Shown: positions 23,701 to 37,200, counted from the stretch's first letter. The stretch: DNA of 64,000 bases from Monocercomonoides exilis (GCA_001643675.2 LSRY02000006.1:1862501-1926500); one strand, 5' to 3'. Notes: a model not told the origin generated them from the letters alone. Numbers and translations are program-made.

Positions 23701-25110
23701 GAAAAATCACTCCCAACACGATTGAAACAGCAGAAGCAGAAGCATCAATAACATCAACAACAGCATTTTTGAAACGGCAGTTCAATTTTCTATTAAAATT
23801 TCAGAAGTTATTATCAACCGCGAGTTTTATTGGCATCTGCTAGTGCTGTTTATTATTCGTTCGCTCTTCCGCCCACACAGTTATTGCAAGCTGAAAATAG
23901 GTGCAACTGCAGAAAATATAAAGGAAAATATTTCATTTCTTTTTGAGAACAGAAAGAAAAACAGCTTAAAAGAAGATAAAGCGAGAAGAATGAAAGACTG
24001 AAACAAATGACTGTAACGGAGACATTTTCGTTAGATTAATGCATAAAGTGACAAAGAAGGCAACTTTGTGCAAATTTCCAACTTCGATTTTACTCAGCTT
24101 CCAGAAACTCATTTGCCCTCTTCTGTTGTTCGCCACTGTAACTCCGTATTCATTCACAGGCACAGAATAAACAGCAACCTACCCATTCTTCTTCTTCTCC
24201 TCCTTCCTCTGCTTTTCCACTTGGTTTGCTTTGTACTTATTCTGCATGTCTTCATCCACACAGAAGAAGGGCTGGCTATCAGATAAAGAGTTCTGTTGAG
24301 CCAGAAGCAAAAGGGAAAGATGAACCTTATTTTTTAATAATCACAAGAATTCTGATTCGTTTTGTTGAGCGCTCAGATCGAAAGGGATAGAAAGAGGAGA
24401 AAATGAAGAGGTGAAATGATGATTTGGAAGATGAATGATGTCGAGAAAATGAGGGAGATTGAGGTGAATTGCCATCAAAGCAGAAGAAAGGAGGATATGA
24501 AAGGAATTTCAGAAAAGAAAATAACAAAGAACTTGAAAAAGTCAGAAAAGGAAACGAAAAAGAAGATAGCGAAAGTGAAAGAGAAGGAAGAAGATGCTGA
24601 GAAGGATACGCAAACACGAAAACCTCAGAATCTTAAGAAGGAGCATTGGATGACCAAATTTATTCGTCCAAATCTGAACAATTTGAAGGAGCGGCTGCTG
24701 AAAGAACGGAGCAGCAAGAATTTGTGTCTTCTTTTGTATCATCTTCCTTCTAATCGTCATCACGGCCAGTTGATTGTGAAACAACTGAATGTTGCTATGT
24801 CCAAATATCTTGCTCTTTTGCTACCTCTTCTTCGGATGGGGAGAAAGAAGCAGCAGATGAAACATGTTCAAATGCAACTTCGATCACTTTCATTACAAAC
24901 CCTCCTTTGACTGCCACCAATCTTCCTCATCTTCCTCATCTTCCTCTTATTCTTCTTCTTCATCATTTTCTTCTTCCTCTTCTTCTTCTTCTTGTTCTAT
25001 TTCATCTTCTTTGTGTGCATAAACATCATATATCTCCACTTTTTCATCATCATCTCTCACTTCATTTGATTGGATTTCTTCTTTTTTTTCCTCATCTTTA
25101 TATGGGATGA
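20800..25110 (+). pseudogene. Decayed Ser/acid-rich gene(s), unidentified, plus strand
   Basis: Protein-like segments occur in shifting plus-strand frames. They include YSDSFYEASEDEKDEENNEA followed by VFRAIQVRHSLMVQQSEF (about 21,560-21,740), then TTNDLALLLSSFSSHFKRFY (about 22,165-22,225) and LRLINRLAYVMSVRTLHLAE (about 22,460). Further on are FQPIPGRRVNILQKIPFNQK (about 22,830), MPVRLGLEKMLRAINTHLHV (about 23,200) and SSKNLCLLLYHLPSNRHHGQ (about 24,715). Long Ser and Glu runs separate them. The pieces need many frame changes and cross in-frame stops (for example after 22,540 and 22,997), so no complete product can be assembled. It may be one large gene or several. I recognise no family. 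It begins directly outside the right inverted arm and reads away from it. Confidence 0.45.
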
Positions 25111-25299
25111 TTACAGAAAGAAAGAAGAAGGGTAATTTTGAAGAAAAAAAAACAGCTGAAAATGAGAAGAAGATTGAAAAGTCAATGAAAAGAATAAAGA
25201 TAAAGAGATAGAAGAATTCGTTTAGACAGGATATGATGAATGGAAATTGGTAAGTGAAAATTGCTGAGATTTTGAAAAATAAGGAAGTTAAATGGAAAT

Positions 25300-27200
25300 G
25301 GGGAGAAATTGGAGGAGAAGAAGATGATGAACCGGAACAGGAAACAATGTGGCAGGAAGGAATATGTTGAATAAGTGAATCATTCTATTTGTTGCTTCTT
25401 TTTCATGAGCGTTATGGAGCACAGATACGAAGAATGTGGAAGTGCGCAGAGAAATGATACAGTTGAGGGAACATTTGCGGTTGAGAAGCCACGAGGAGGA
25501 GTGGGAGAGCATGCCATCACCTCTCCAGGGAAAGGCAATAATGAGAGAACAGCGAGAAAGAGGAGAAGTTTTAGCAAGCGGATTAATTATTAGGGAAGAC
25601 GGGGCTATTAGTGAACTTACAGCAGTTGATACAAGCACGTGTTTCTGCGGAGACTATGTTCGGCTGTTCTTCTTTTGTAATGAATCAGAAAGGCTCTTCA
25701 TTCACAGACACTTTCTTATGAATCAGATGCAGTGTCCAATTGATACTTGTGGCAGCTGCAGAGCGAATCCATTTATTGAGCATGTCTCGAGTACAGCTAA
25801 AGATCAATGGATAAACGCGACTGCGCTCCCAAAGGATGTAGTAGTTCCGTTTTGGAGAATGGTGCAGTTTGAGATACACTGGAGTCATGCTGCTGTTTCA
25901 TTCGTATATGTTGCTGATAAGGTTTCCAATCAAGATGGTAGTTAAAACGGAGTGCATCAAGCTGAAGGGACTTTCTGATATTTTTATTCCAAAAAGATAA
26001 ATAAGAACAATTATACCGCTTTCAATTGCGATATACGTTGAGATAAGATGCTGTGCTGAACTATTGGATTCACCATCAAAAGCGAATTCGATTGAAGCAG
26101 CATTTTGTGTAGAGATGTTGACGTTGGGGAGAAAGACGCAGGAATTGGGAAGAGCACGAAGATCGGATTGGAAGAGGCTCAGATAATTTATTCAAGCACA
26201 AAGAAGTATGTGGTTGAGGTGAAGATATTTGTCGGAAGGAGAAAGGAGAGAATAGGACACAGCAAGAGATACTACGAGGAAGAAGAAGAGGGAAGAGTGA
26301 GTGAAGGAGTATGAATAATGGGAAAAGATGTGATGGCAAATGAGGATGCAGCTTGTGAGATATAACATCAGCGAGTTGGCGAAGGCGAAATGAGCAGTAA
26401 CAAGACTTTCAGAGACAGATATGATTCGATTGTTGGAAATACAAAATAAACTTTTGATATGGAGGATATCTGCTGAGGTGGGGTCCACGGCGCAAGCGGG
26501 GAGCAGCAATGGTGCGCAGAGGAGCTGGTGTCTTAATTGACAAATATCTGGTTATCCCAATAGAATGTGATGAAGGTGACTTTGTTGAAGTCGAGATCGG
26601 GGTTGGGGTCTGTGTGGGAGAAGTCAAACGCGCAGATTGACGTGATTCAAGCGAAAGAATGCTGAGTGAAGCCGAAGGAAAAGAGGGACTCGTTGATTTG
26701 GGCGGGGAAGGAGGAGCATCGGAGAAAGAGGTCCTTACCCATGAAAACATTATTCAAGACGAAGCAGAAGATGAGGATGCATTCGGGCAAGCGCAGCTAC
26801 GACTTCCCGCAGTTGAGGAACACCATTGCAACTCCGCCCTCGGAAGACTCTTCGCTCACATAACTGGTAAACACATACGCCTCAGAAGCGCAGTCAAAGG
26901 CACATCACCTTTCCAAATTAACACAAGAGCTGCTCAGTTGGATTAGTGCACAATGTTGGTATTATTGGAGGAGTGAAAAACGATTATTGTTCTTTTATCT
27001 GGGGCAGACAAGCCAGCCAGAGAAGCGGAGCCAACCAGAGCAGATGGGCAGATAGCCACGAGGGAATTGCTTGGGAGCCAAGAGGCAGAGACTGAGAGGA
27101 ATTCAAGTTTAGCTGATGTGGATGCAGAAAAGGATGCGATAATGATGAAGAGGCGAGGGAGTAGTTTTCGAGAGACGTACGCTCTTCTGCTACATCAACC
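25300..27200 (-). pseudogene. Decayed beta-helix surface-protein gene
   Basis: Minus-strand translation of about 26,920-26,540 gives a nearly continuous protein with CASEAYVFTSYVSEESSEGG, VAMVFLNCG, LNNVFMGKDLFLRCSSFPA, INESLFSFGFTQHSFA and DFNKVTFITFYWDNQIFVN. This pattern of short strands, Gly-Gly-(V/A) turns and NNVF..KD.F.RC matches the large right-handed beta-helix proteins I know from oxymonad and trichomonad genomes. It is interrupted by a TAG near 26,799, a TGA near 26,649 and a TAA near 26,533. Strand-like segments such as ISVSESLVTAHFAFANSLM continue to about 26,200, and more degraded ones to about 25,300. A 169-codon plus-strand frame at 25,436-25,945 overlaps this region. Confidence 0.55.
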
Positions 27201-29002
27201 ATTGCATTCGCAAAGCTTTTTTGTTAAGCCAGTATGGAAAAGGAGCGTAGGGACAAAAGGAGAGGAGCATCAGGTGTGGATATCTGGATGAAGGATAAGA
27301 GACGAGGAAGAAATATGGAGAATCAACGGAGAAACGAAGGGAGGAAAATAAAATGAAGATGTTCGTGTGACAAAAACTTTTTAGTGTTAAAAACAAAAAT
27401 TTGCAAATTTCTATTCAATTTTTATTATTCTCTTTGTTATTTTTCTATTTCTTTGTTTGATCAATTTATAAGAATAACTAATTTAAAGAATTTTTTGTTT
27501 CTAAACAAAAATAAACAGCAAACCGTTGTATATCCGATAAATATCTTTTTCAACTATTGAATTTTTCGATGTTAATTTTTGAAAATTGTTCATTTTCAAC
27601 AAATATTTTAAGATCTTCAATATCAATTTGAAATTTTCTTTGTAATAACATCATAAAACTAATTTTTTATAAGAAATTGATAAATTACGTATTGTTATAA
27701 TTATTATCATGTTTTACAAACCAGAGAACTTTTGTTTTTTTCTGTTAATCAAATTTTCGAAATTATTTGAAAAATTTTTTTAAGTTTTTTTCAAAATTTG
27801 TAATAAAACCAATAAAAATCGAATTAAAATCAATAAATAATTAATAATTATGATGCATTCAATTTTTATTTCATGTAACTTCAAATTAAAACTTTCTTTT
27901 TAACCCCACCCTTAATGAAAAAATATTTTGATCAAACTTCGTAAATTTTTATGATATCAAAAAAAATCACCCATCTCTGCTTTTGGAAAGGAACCTTCAG
28001 AGACACTGAATATGGGTACAGTCATATTTGATTTTTTTTGAAAATTAAATTTGGTGAAAATTTTCTTGTTTAATGGAAAATTTTCATCAAAAAATGTACA
28101 AATATATGCGACAGTCCATTTTTTGACAAAGAAATTTTTTTCAAACAGAAAACAACGATTGAAAGAATATTATTAGAAAAATAATCACTCAGATTTTTCA
28201 CTATTAAGTTTCTTTCTTTTCTTGTTTCAATTACAGATAAATACAAAAAATATATTGTTTCATAATAATTTTACTCAACCAAAAAAACTTCAATGTTCGG
28301 AAAAAAAAAAAAATCAAGTTTTATGTTTGTGGAAAAAAACACCTTCGTTCATTGAAATCAAAAATATTTCTTTTTTTTTTTTGAATTTCAGATGATGATT
28401 AGTTATTTGCAACAATTGAAAATATTCTAATAATTTATTTTAATAAAAATATTCATTTTTTGAAAGACAAGCTCCATAAAAAATATTTATTTTCAAAAAG
28501 CAAAAAATAAATCATACTTAAATTGATGAATTCATAAAACAATAGAAGATAGAACATGAAAGAATAAAATTGACATATACAACACAGAAACTACAATACA
28601 ATAGAATGTTGATAAACGAAAAACAAAATGGTATTTTAGACAGTAATATAAAACATGATATTAAACATTAAAATAAACAATTCTTTGAAAAATAAGAAAC
28701 AAAACAAACTTATTATTCAAACGAATAATAACAAAAAACGCACGCAAATCGTAGTTAAAAATATAACAATATTCCTTTCAACAAATAAAAGAAGAATGAT
28801 AATAATAATATAAAACAAGTGTGAGCTTTTGAATGCATCTTAATTAAATTGTACCCAAGATCCAATGAAATGCAAACACAATCTACGCTTTTCAGTCAAA
28901 AATCTTTGCTCTTTTCAAATTGCCTTATTCCGCAATAACTAATATCAATTGAAATGCACTTCATCTATTTCCATTATTATCAACAACCAGTCGAAAATCA
29001 TT
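27201..29002. other. AT-rich intergenic DNA
   Basis: From about 27,350 onward this is highly AT-rich with numerous A/T homopolymers and no open frame of coding character. It separates the decayed accessory region from the kinase gene. Confidence 0.6.
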
Positions 29003-32000
29003 TCAAGTTCCACTTTCACTTTTATTGTCTGCTTCAATTTTTTGCTCTTTCTTTTGATATTGCAGCAACTGAATTGCTAGTTGTCGAATATTTTCATTCT
29101 CCAGTTGACCCAATTCAGAAACTTTGTTCCAATGAAGAACATCTTCAATGACGCTTTGGGCTTGTGTAGAAGCTTTTGAAGCAAATGTGAACAAAAAGCG
29201 AAGACATGGATCATAGAACTCATGAACATCAGACAACAGCAATGAATCACATTTTTCTATGCTATGTTCTGCAAGAAGGAGCTCATGATTAGCTAAACGT
29301 ACAAAATGAAACATTAGAAAATTGTGGGTGAAGAAATAAAATCGCAAATTAAACAGTTTCCAAAAACATATTCCTCAATATGCATCATCAATAATCATTT
29401 CCTGTATTTTTCATTCAATTCATTTTTCAAAAAATCTTATAACAAAAAATTTTATCACAAAAAACTCACAACAAAATACACATGCACATACATTGATTTA
29501 CAGCTAACAGAGATAATGCATTGAACAAGCGAACTCTGGAATTCACTCTTATCAAACTGTTTTCGACAGCTTGCCAGGTGAAGGAAACAACCGATCCAAA
29601 CTTTTGCGGTAAAGGAAGTGCTTGATGAAGCATGCAGATGCACCTGGCATATTCCATCCTTTGAGGCATATCATCTGCTGAAGAAGGATCAGAAGATGTC
29701 GAAGTTTCCTGAAGCAGCAATAAAAATCTCTCGCTTCCTTTCCTTTTTTCTAAGGCATCACTAAATGGGTTCATATCCTCTTTATCTACTGACAAAGAAC
29801 CCAGAAACAAAATATTAGCAATACAAGACACAGCAATTTGTTTGCAACACGGATTGTCGTGGTGCAAAAGATGCAGCAATGGCTTGAAGCAACCCTCTGA
29901 AACAAGAGTTGTGGCTACTTTGATTGAGCGGTTTGTGGTGAATCGTTGGAATGCGAGAATATGAGGAGGCAATATAAACTTGCTGCGAACACTGATTATA
30001 GCTATCAACAGTTGGGCAAGTTGCTTCGTAAACACATCAACTGAATGTTTTCCATTACCAAGAAGCGCAACACTTATAATACGACAAATCTCCTCCACAA
30101 GTTTTGAAGGAGGCTTGTTCAGTAGAAGCTCTTCAATAAGGGTGAAAAAACGTTTGTCAACAATTTCAGCTCTTTTTTCAGCTGAACACGAACGCAGATA
30201 TCGAGAGAAATCGGAAAAAACAGAGCAAATGGACGATATTGAAAAGTGAGACATATCATGATAAACTTTCTTATGTACCGGGGATGAAACAGAAAAGTTC
30301 ATTGACAACGAAGAAGACGAGCGCATTGGAGATAAATTTGTCACAAAGCTTGCTGGCGACGATGGCACCGAAGCTGCCGTTGAAGAATTTCGATTCAAAG
30401 GAATATTTGACAGAGCTGCAGCATTATCAAGATGAGAACGGATGATTCCAACAACATCTTCAGTTATGCTTAGTAAATCTCTCGTTTGCACAGCAGGGTC
30501 CACATTCAACTGCTTCGTGCTTCCAAAGAACGACGATCCACTTCTCGTCAGCTTCTTCGTCTTCGCTTCTGCTGCTGTGAGTTCCTCCGTTGCATCGCGA
30601 ACCACCAGTCCACCTCTTTCCAAGTCCAAACGCTTTCTGGCCTCTTCTCTTTCTCGAACCTCGGCTCGTTCTGCTCGTCTTTTGAACTCATCTCTTTCCC
30701 GCCGCAACTGCTCCACCTCGTCTTCGCTTTCTTCATTCTCACAGTGTCGCAGCGTACTTTCACCGCTGCTGGTAATTTCGCAGAAGGAGCCTTTCTTTAA
30801 GTTTGACAGCTCAGATAGAAGTTGTATGTGCTGTTTGGCTGTGGTGATGCGTTCATGAAACTCTGGAAGTGCAACAATCTCGACTGCAGATGGTCGTTTC
30901 TCTGGATCCTAAATGGGAATGAACAATCATTAAACAACAACAACAAAAGACAAAATATTTTCATTGGGTTCAATTCGAAAATTGCATTTAAAAATACTCA
31001 ATACATACTTGATTTAAACATCTGAAAATAAAATTCTTCAAAAATGGTGAAATGTCTTTTAAAAATGACTGGGATGACAACAAAGGTGGGAGAGAAGAAG
31101 TTGATGCAGAAGGAGACGAATAAGTCGAATTTGATGGAGAACAAAGTGAATTAAGAGGAGGAAGCACAATTTGGCGAGGTGCCGGAGGAGCTTCATCGGA
31201 GTAATTTAAAAATGATGTCATTTGCAACAGCATTTTCCCATATGCCCAGACATCTGATTTATATGTAGGCCTAAATGTGTTTGGTACATTTTCATTCATT
31301 CATTTATTTTACAAAGAAAATTATTTTTCTATAAGATTCGAGAATATTAATTGAGTTAAGCAAACTGTTGCCCCGACACCACTTCTGGAGCTATGAAAGC
31401 TCTTCATATAGTAACGAACAATCAAATTTAACATCGCAGAATTGAATATGTAATATTTATTGAAAACATAGTTGTTGAAAGTTTTTGAAGCCATTTAATA
31501 AAATTATTATCAACATACGGAGTTCCACTTATATGGATATTGCGAGGACGACTATGACAATTCCTTCCGAGACCTAAATCTCCAATTTTAAAGTGTAGAT
31601 TATTGGTTAAAAAAATATTTTCCAATTTTATGTCCCTGTGAATTATCTTTGAAATATACAAATCGTATAACCCCTGTCCAACCTCTGCTGCACATTGCAA
31701 AATAAACTATTAGAAGATAAATTTTTTAAACAAATACTTAAAATTAAATGCTTCATACATTTTCTGTTATTTGTTTCCTTTCCTTTTTGTTCTGTTCCAA
31801 ATATTTAAATAAAGATCCATTTTGGCAAAGTTCAAACACAATGTAATAGTTCGATTCATCTTCAAATGCGTCTTTCACAGTAATGACATGATTTGACTTC
31901 ACTCTTTTACATAGTTCCACTTCTTTTTTCCATCTTTTTGCATCATTTAGCAATAATTCTTGCCTTTTATTGATTTGCTTCAAAGCAAAATGCATACATG

Positions 32001-32211
32001 TTTCCACATGCTCCACTTCATATACGCAAGAAAATCCACCAGTTCCAAGAGTTGAAATAATTTTATCTAAATATATAATTCATTTTCAGTTAAAAAAATA
32101 AAAATGACAAAAATTGTTTGAGAAAAACAGAAAAGATATTAAAAAAATTATAAATTCAAAAATAAATATACAGTTATCTTTCAAGCCAAATGAAAAATTC
32201 TTATTTTTCAT
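29003..32211 (-). CDS. Ser/Thr protein kinase with ARM/HEAT-like C-terminal region, 7 exons
   Basis: Spliced 846-aa protein; exons in coding order 32211-32172, 32066-31759, 31706-31519, 31401-31366, 31270-31009, 30908-29492, 29292-29003. Six introns (52-199 bp) restore frame exactly. Motifs appear in order: P-loop LGTGGFSCVYE, catalytic Lys in HFALKQIN, HRDIKLEN catalytic loop, DLG in place of DFG (KIGDLGLGRN), activation segment GTPAFIAPEVVSGQ (assembled across two introns), YKSDVWAYG, and CLNQDPEKRPS. All residues needed for catalysis are present. The kinase is followed by a charged coiled coil (EVEQLRRERDEFKRRAERAE) and a long helical region resembling armadillo/HEAT repeats (for example SKLVEEICRIISVALLGN). 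The family is probably NEK-like, but this is uncertain. Start is the ATG at 32211, placed so exon 1 ends DNY before KIISTLG. The gene is divergent from beta-tubulin. Confidence 0.85.
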
Positions 32212-32444
32212 ATATTGCCGAGAAACTCGGAATTATCGTTTAGATTATTTCAATATAAAATAATGTGGGACTATATATTCATTAAGTTGTTTCTTTTCTG
32301 CGCAATTTTCTTTTGCAAACATATAGAAATCACATTTGTATTAAGAATTCACTTTTTCGAATATTTATCATTATATGGGAAAAGATTATTTTGGAAGTTG
32401 GAAACCCAGAAATTTAAAGTTTCAACAGAACAAGATAACAAAAA
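32212..32444. promoter_or_regulatory. Divergent intergenic region between kinase and beta-tubulin
   Basis: Only 233 bp separate the two divergent start codons, so both promoters must lie here or overlap the genes. I see no recognisable TATA or initiator motif. Confidence 0.4.
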
Positions 32445-33915
32445 ATGCGTGAAATCGTTCATATCCAAGCAGGTCAGTGCGGGTTTGTAACAAAGAGTTT
32501 TGGTTTAATAAGTGTTTTAATGTTGTTCAACTGTTTATAACATGTATTTATAACAAAATATCAAAATAATCGGATGAATTTTTTAAAATGCTCATAATTC
32601 AAATTCCAGAAACCAAATTGGTGCTAAATTCTGGGAAGTTATCTCCGATGAACACGGAATTGACCCAACAGGAGCATATCACGGAGAATCTGAATTGCAA
32701 CTCGAAAGAATCAACGTTTACTACAATGAGGCAACAGGTGGAAAATATGTTCCACGTGCAGTCCTTGTTGACTTGGAACCAGGAACCATGGATTCCGTTC
32801 GTGCTGGACCATTCGGACAATTGTTCCGCCCCGACAACTTTGTCTTCGGACAGACAGGAGCAGGTAACAACTGGGCAAAGGGACACTACACAGAGGGAGC
32901 TGAATTGATCGACTCCGTTTTGGATGTTGTCCGTAAGGAAGCTGAGGGTTGCGATTGCCTCCAGGGATTCCAATTGTGCCACTCTCTCGGTGGAGGAACT
33001 GGATCTGGAATGGGAACTCTTCTGATCTCCAAGATTCGTGAAGAATACCCCGATCGTATGATGTGCACATTCTCAGTTGTGCCATCACCAAAAGTGTCAG
33101 ATACCGTTGTTGAACCATACAACTGCACATTGTCAACATCTCTGCTTCTTGAAAACACTGATGAAACATTCTGCATTGATAATGAAGCTCTTTATGATAT
33201 TTGCTTCCGTACCTTGAAATTGACCACACCAACATATGGTGATTTGAACCATCTTGTATCTGTTGTTATGTCAGGAATCACATGCTGCCTCCGCTTCCCA
33301 GGTCAGTTGAACTCTGATCTTCGTAAGTTGGCTGTCAACTTGGTTCCATTCCCAAGACTTCACTTCTTCATGGTTGGATTTGCTCCTTTGACTTCCAGAG
33401 GATCACAGCAATACCGCGCCTTGTCGGTTCCAGAGCTGACCCAGCAAATGTTCGATGCAAAGAACATGATGGCTGCTTCAGATCCCCGCCACGGCCGCTA
33501 CTTGACTGCCTCAGCTTTGTTCAGAGGAAGAATGTCAACAAAAGAAGTTGATGAACAAATGCTCAATGTTCAAAACAAGAACTCATCATACTTCATTGAA
33601 TGGATCCCCAACAACATCAAGTCATCTGTGTGCGATATCCCACCAAAGGGATTGAAAATGGCTGTCTCATTCATTGGAAACTCAACAGCCATCCAGGAAT
33701 TGTGGAAACGTGTTGCTGAACAATTCACAGCTATGTTCAGAAGAAAGGCCTTCCTCCACTGGTACACAGGAGAAGGTATGGACGAAATGGAATTCACAGA
33801 AGCTGAATCCAACATGAGCGATCTTGTATCTGAATACCAACAATACCAGGATGCTACAGCTGATGATGAAGAAGAAGGTGAAGGAGAGATGGAAGGAGAA
33901 GGTGAAGCAGTTTAA
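32445..33915 (+). CDS. Beta-tubulin, 2 exons
   Basis: Structural GTPase subunit of microtubules. Exons are 32445-32482 and 32610-33915; the 127-bp intron (GTTTGT...TTCCAG) splits the codon for the Gly after QAGQC. The 447-aa product starts [13 protein letters not shown], the amino-terminal autoregulation motif. It contains the GTP-binding tubulin signature [10 protein letters not shown] and the usual conserved blocks ([40 protein letters not shown]). It ends in an acidic tail [14 protein letters not shown] followed by TAA. Length is the family norm. Ending at TAA right after a normal acidic tail argues that TAA is a stop codon in this genome. A very early intron in beta-tubulin is common in intron-bearing protists. 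Confidence 0.98.
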
Positions 33916-34265
33916 ATGTTATCATGACAATCTTTTTCCTTTTTGTTAAATTAACAAGCAATTTACGTTTTTTGAATAAATATTTTGTATTTTAAGATAT
34001 TCCTCTTGCACGAGTTTTATCAGATGTAGTTATTTGGTGATTTGGAAAAATAAAAATGGAATTTCATAAAAAAACATAAAAAATAAGAATGATAAATAAA
34101 AATGAAAAAAAATTTCAATACGCTCAAAAAAGAAAACCTCTCTCGGTTTCAACATAAAATCATAGATGAAACAAAATTAAGACTTATAAGCTTTTATGAA
34201 ATCCAAAAAAATCCAAAAATAACAAAACAAAAAGAGACAAAAAAGATAAAAACAATTAGAATAAA
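33916..34265. other. Convergent intergenic region
   Basis: AT-rich 350-bp spacer between the 3' ends of beta-tubulin and the channel gene. It presumably holds both polyadenylation signals (AATAAA at 33,975 on the plus strand). No other feature is seen. Confidence 0.5.
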
Positions 34266-37200
34266 TTACGTATAGTTAAAATTTTGTTGGGAATCTGAAA
34301 GAACAGTTTTAATTCTATCTATCTGATTTCCAAGAATCTCTACTTCTTTCAAAACAGTCTCAAACAACATTTGCTCTTTTCCAGATAAAACAGTTTTTCT
34401 GACTTTTCCATTTTGATTCGTTGATGGGTTAATGCCATCTATCAACTTCGAAGAGCTGGCATAGAGCGTTGAATCAAACTTATCTCCCATTTGAAGTTCC
34501 TTTGATGTTCCGCTGTCATCGCTTGATGTTGCACTTTGAGAAGATGTATCAGTGTTCGTATTAGTTTTTCCAGATCCATCCAAGTTTATATCAGAAGAAG
34601 GCGAAGAAATATCACTCTCCGAGCTCTTCTTATGACCTTCTCCTTCGATTGCAATGACCCTTCCGACTGGATAAAAGCTGGTATCATTCGACAAGATTCT
34701 CCCAATCAGCCACAGCTCATCCCCTCCAATGATGTTCAGGCGCTCTCTCACTGCGTCTACTGAAGCCGCTGTTGCACTGTCAATTCCACCCGAAGACTGA
34801 AGAACCAGACTACTGGAATCTCCTCCAGCACCAACACTATCCATGCTCATTCCATTGCTTTCATATCCTTTTTTCCCTTTCATTCTCTGCCCCAATTTTT
34901 TCTTCTTTTCCTCCTGTTGTTTGGCTTTCCCTCTTTTTCCATATACTTTCTCGTGCAGGTACACATAACATGCAAAATACCTCCACGGATTATGGTTTTC
35001 TTTGCGATGCACCGAAAACTCCAGTCCGCGAGACGCAAAACGGTTGGCACTTAAGCCACACGAAAAGCAACGTTCACTCCGAACAATGTTTTCTGCATCG
35101 CGTCGGTCGCTCAGCTCGTCGAAGGTGTCAATCATGATACCAGAGATGATGTTCAGCAGCACCACACTCAGAAGGACATAGAAGATAAACAAGTACAGCA
35201 GATCAAACAAAGGCTTCAGCGCATTTTCGTGCGAGCCGTCCCATTGGAAGAAGAAGAAACGCTCCTGCATCCACTTCCCTCCCGTTGGTACAGCAGCGAG
35301 AAGCGTAAGGAAGCACTCGAATATGTTGTCACACACGATTCCAGCATCTGGATCGTCAGAATAGACAAGAAAGCTTGATCTGAAGAATCGAAGGCCAATG
35401 ATGGCATACAGATACACTAAGGCAAGAAATAGAAGTGTGGTAAACAAGATCTCAGACATGTTTTTAGTGATTGAGCGGAAAATAAGAGTGATCATTCTTG
35501 ACTGCGAAAGAAGATCAAAAAGAAGAATCAAAAAGAAGGCAGGTGAGACAATCATGCCAAGCACAGACGATAAGACAAAGAGAACAGAGTAATAAACTTC
35601 CCTGTTTGAAAGAATTGACATTAGATAGCATCTTGCGTGGAAGAAGAAAGAAGACGAAGATTGAGTCTTTGCCGACTCTTCCAACACAAGATTGAACGTG
35701 GCAGAGGACTGATCGCCTTCTTTGTCTGCGCCTGCAAGAGCATTTTTACTTTCATGGCTGTCTTCATCACTGCTACTGCTACTATCTCCACCACTCCCAC
35801 TCCCTCCTCCTCCCCCTTTCTGTCCAGAGGCGCTTTCATTCTCCTTTTCGAGGACTCCTTCCCGTTCCATCTTCTTTTTCATCTGCTCCCTTTGCTTCAT
35901 CCAAAACGACCGCTCAGCTTTTATGTGAAAGTTTAGCATAAATCGACTGATTAATATGAGTCCTGATAGAATTATAAGAATGAAAGCGAACAACATTGTG
36001 AACGACTTCGTTGCAGGATTGGAAACATTGTCCCCAGACAGATCACTTTCCTTTTGCAGAATAACAACCAAGTTGAGAATGAGCGAGATAATGTTGAAGA
36101 CAATTCTCAAAAGAGCATGAAAGAACGGACGAGTGACAATGTAACGGGCACGCTTTAGAGAAGATGTTGCTATCATGTCTTTCTCCGGCTTGGGGGCAAT
36201 GGCATTCGCAAATGGATTCATCATTTTTGACAGAGTTGAAGAAGTGACAGAAGAAGAAGAGGAAGAGGAAGAAGATAATGATGATGACTCGTTGTGACGT
36301 GAAGAAGAGCTGGAAGAACGAGAAGTTGAAGTGGCTGAAGTGGAAGATGAAGTGCCGTGTTGTGTTGACTTTGCATTTGCCTTTTTGTTATCATTTTCAT
36401 TTTCTTTACTCGCATTTTTTTGTTTCTTCTTCGCTTTTGGCCATTTCGGCTTCATCCAATCTTTCATCCCATGCTTTATTTGCGAGATTTCATACATGTC
36501 AGAGCATCTTTGTGTGAATTCACTGAGCTTTCCTTGCAAGTTCGAGTGATCCAGCTCATCCATCACAGTCCTCTTGTCGTCCTCTGTGATTTCCCTGGCG
36601 AGCAGCGGGATGGGGAAGAAGAACTGCTGCATCACCTTGTCCCGTACAACTTCCACAGATGTGATTCGAGGAGCAAAATACGGTTCATACACTCCGCTGC
36701 ACCCAAGCCAGACAGCATCATCTCTGCTGTGCGCGTGCTCCTCCAGCCCAGCTGCGGCAAGCACATCATCTTCTGATCCATCGGAATCTTCGCTTTCATC
36801 TTCTGCGTCTCCTTCATTGTAACCACTGTCACTGCTATTCTCTTTCTTTGTTGTATTCTGGTTGTTTTCCTTTGATTTATCCTTATTCTCAACTGTTCCT
36901 TTGGTATTGGTTTTGCTCGTTTCCTTCTTTTGTTGATTTCGTTCTTGCGATTTGGCTGATCGTTTTGATTGAGTGGTGCCAGAAGCAGAAGATGAAGAGT
37001 TTTCATCCAACTTGAACCTTACAGATTTGTTCACCGGCTTCTTTTTTTCATTTCTTTCTTCCATTTCCTCTTCATCTTCGCTTTCACTTTCGTCGTTTTC
37101 GCTGCCTGAATAATCAGGGTTCATTGGCACAACAACAATCAATGAAGGTTGTTGCTTTTCTTTGCTTTTATCTTGTTCTTTTTTGGATTGGCTGTCATCT

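Noticed and set aside
25436-25945. A 169-codon plus-strand frame with ordinary-looking composition.
   Set aside because: It overlaps the minus-strand beta-helix relic, has no recognisable motif and no supporting flanks, so I could not call it a gene.
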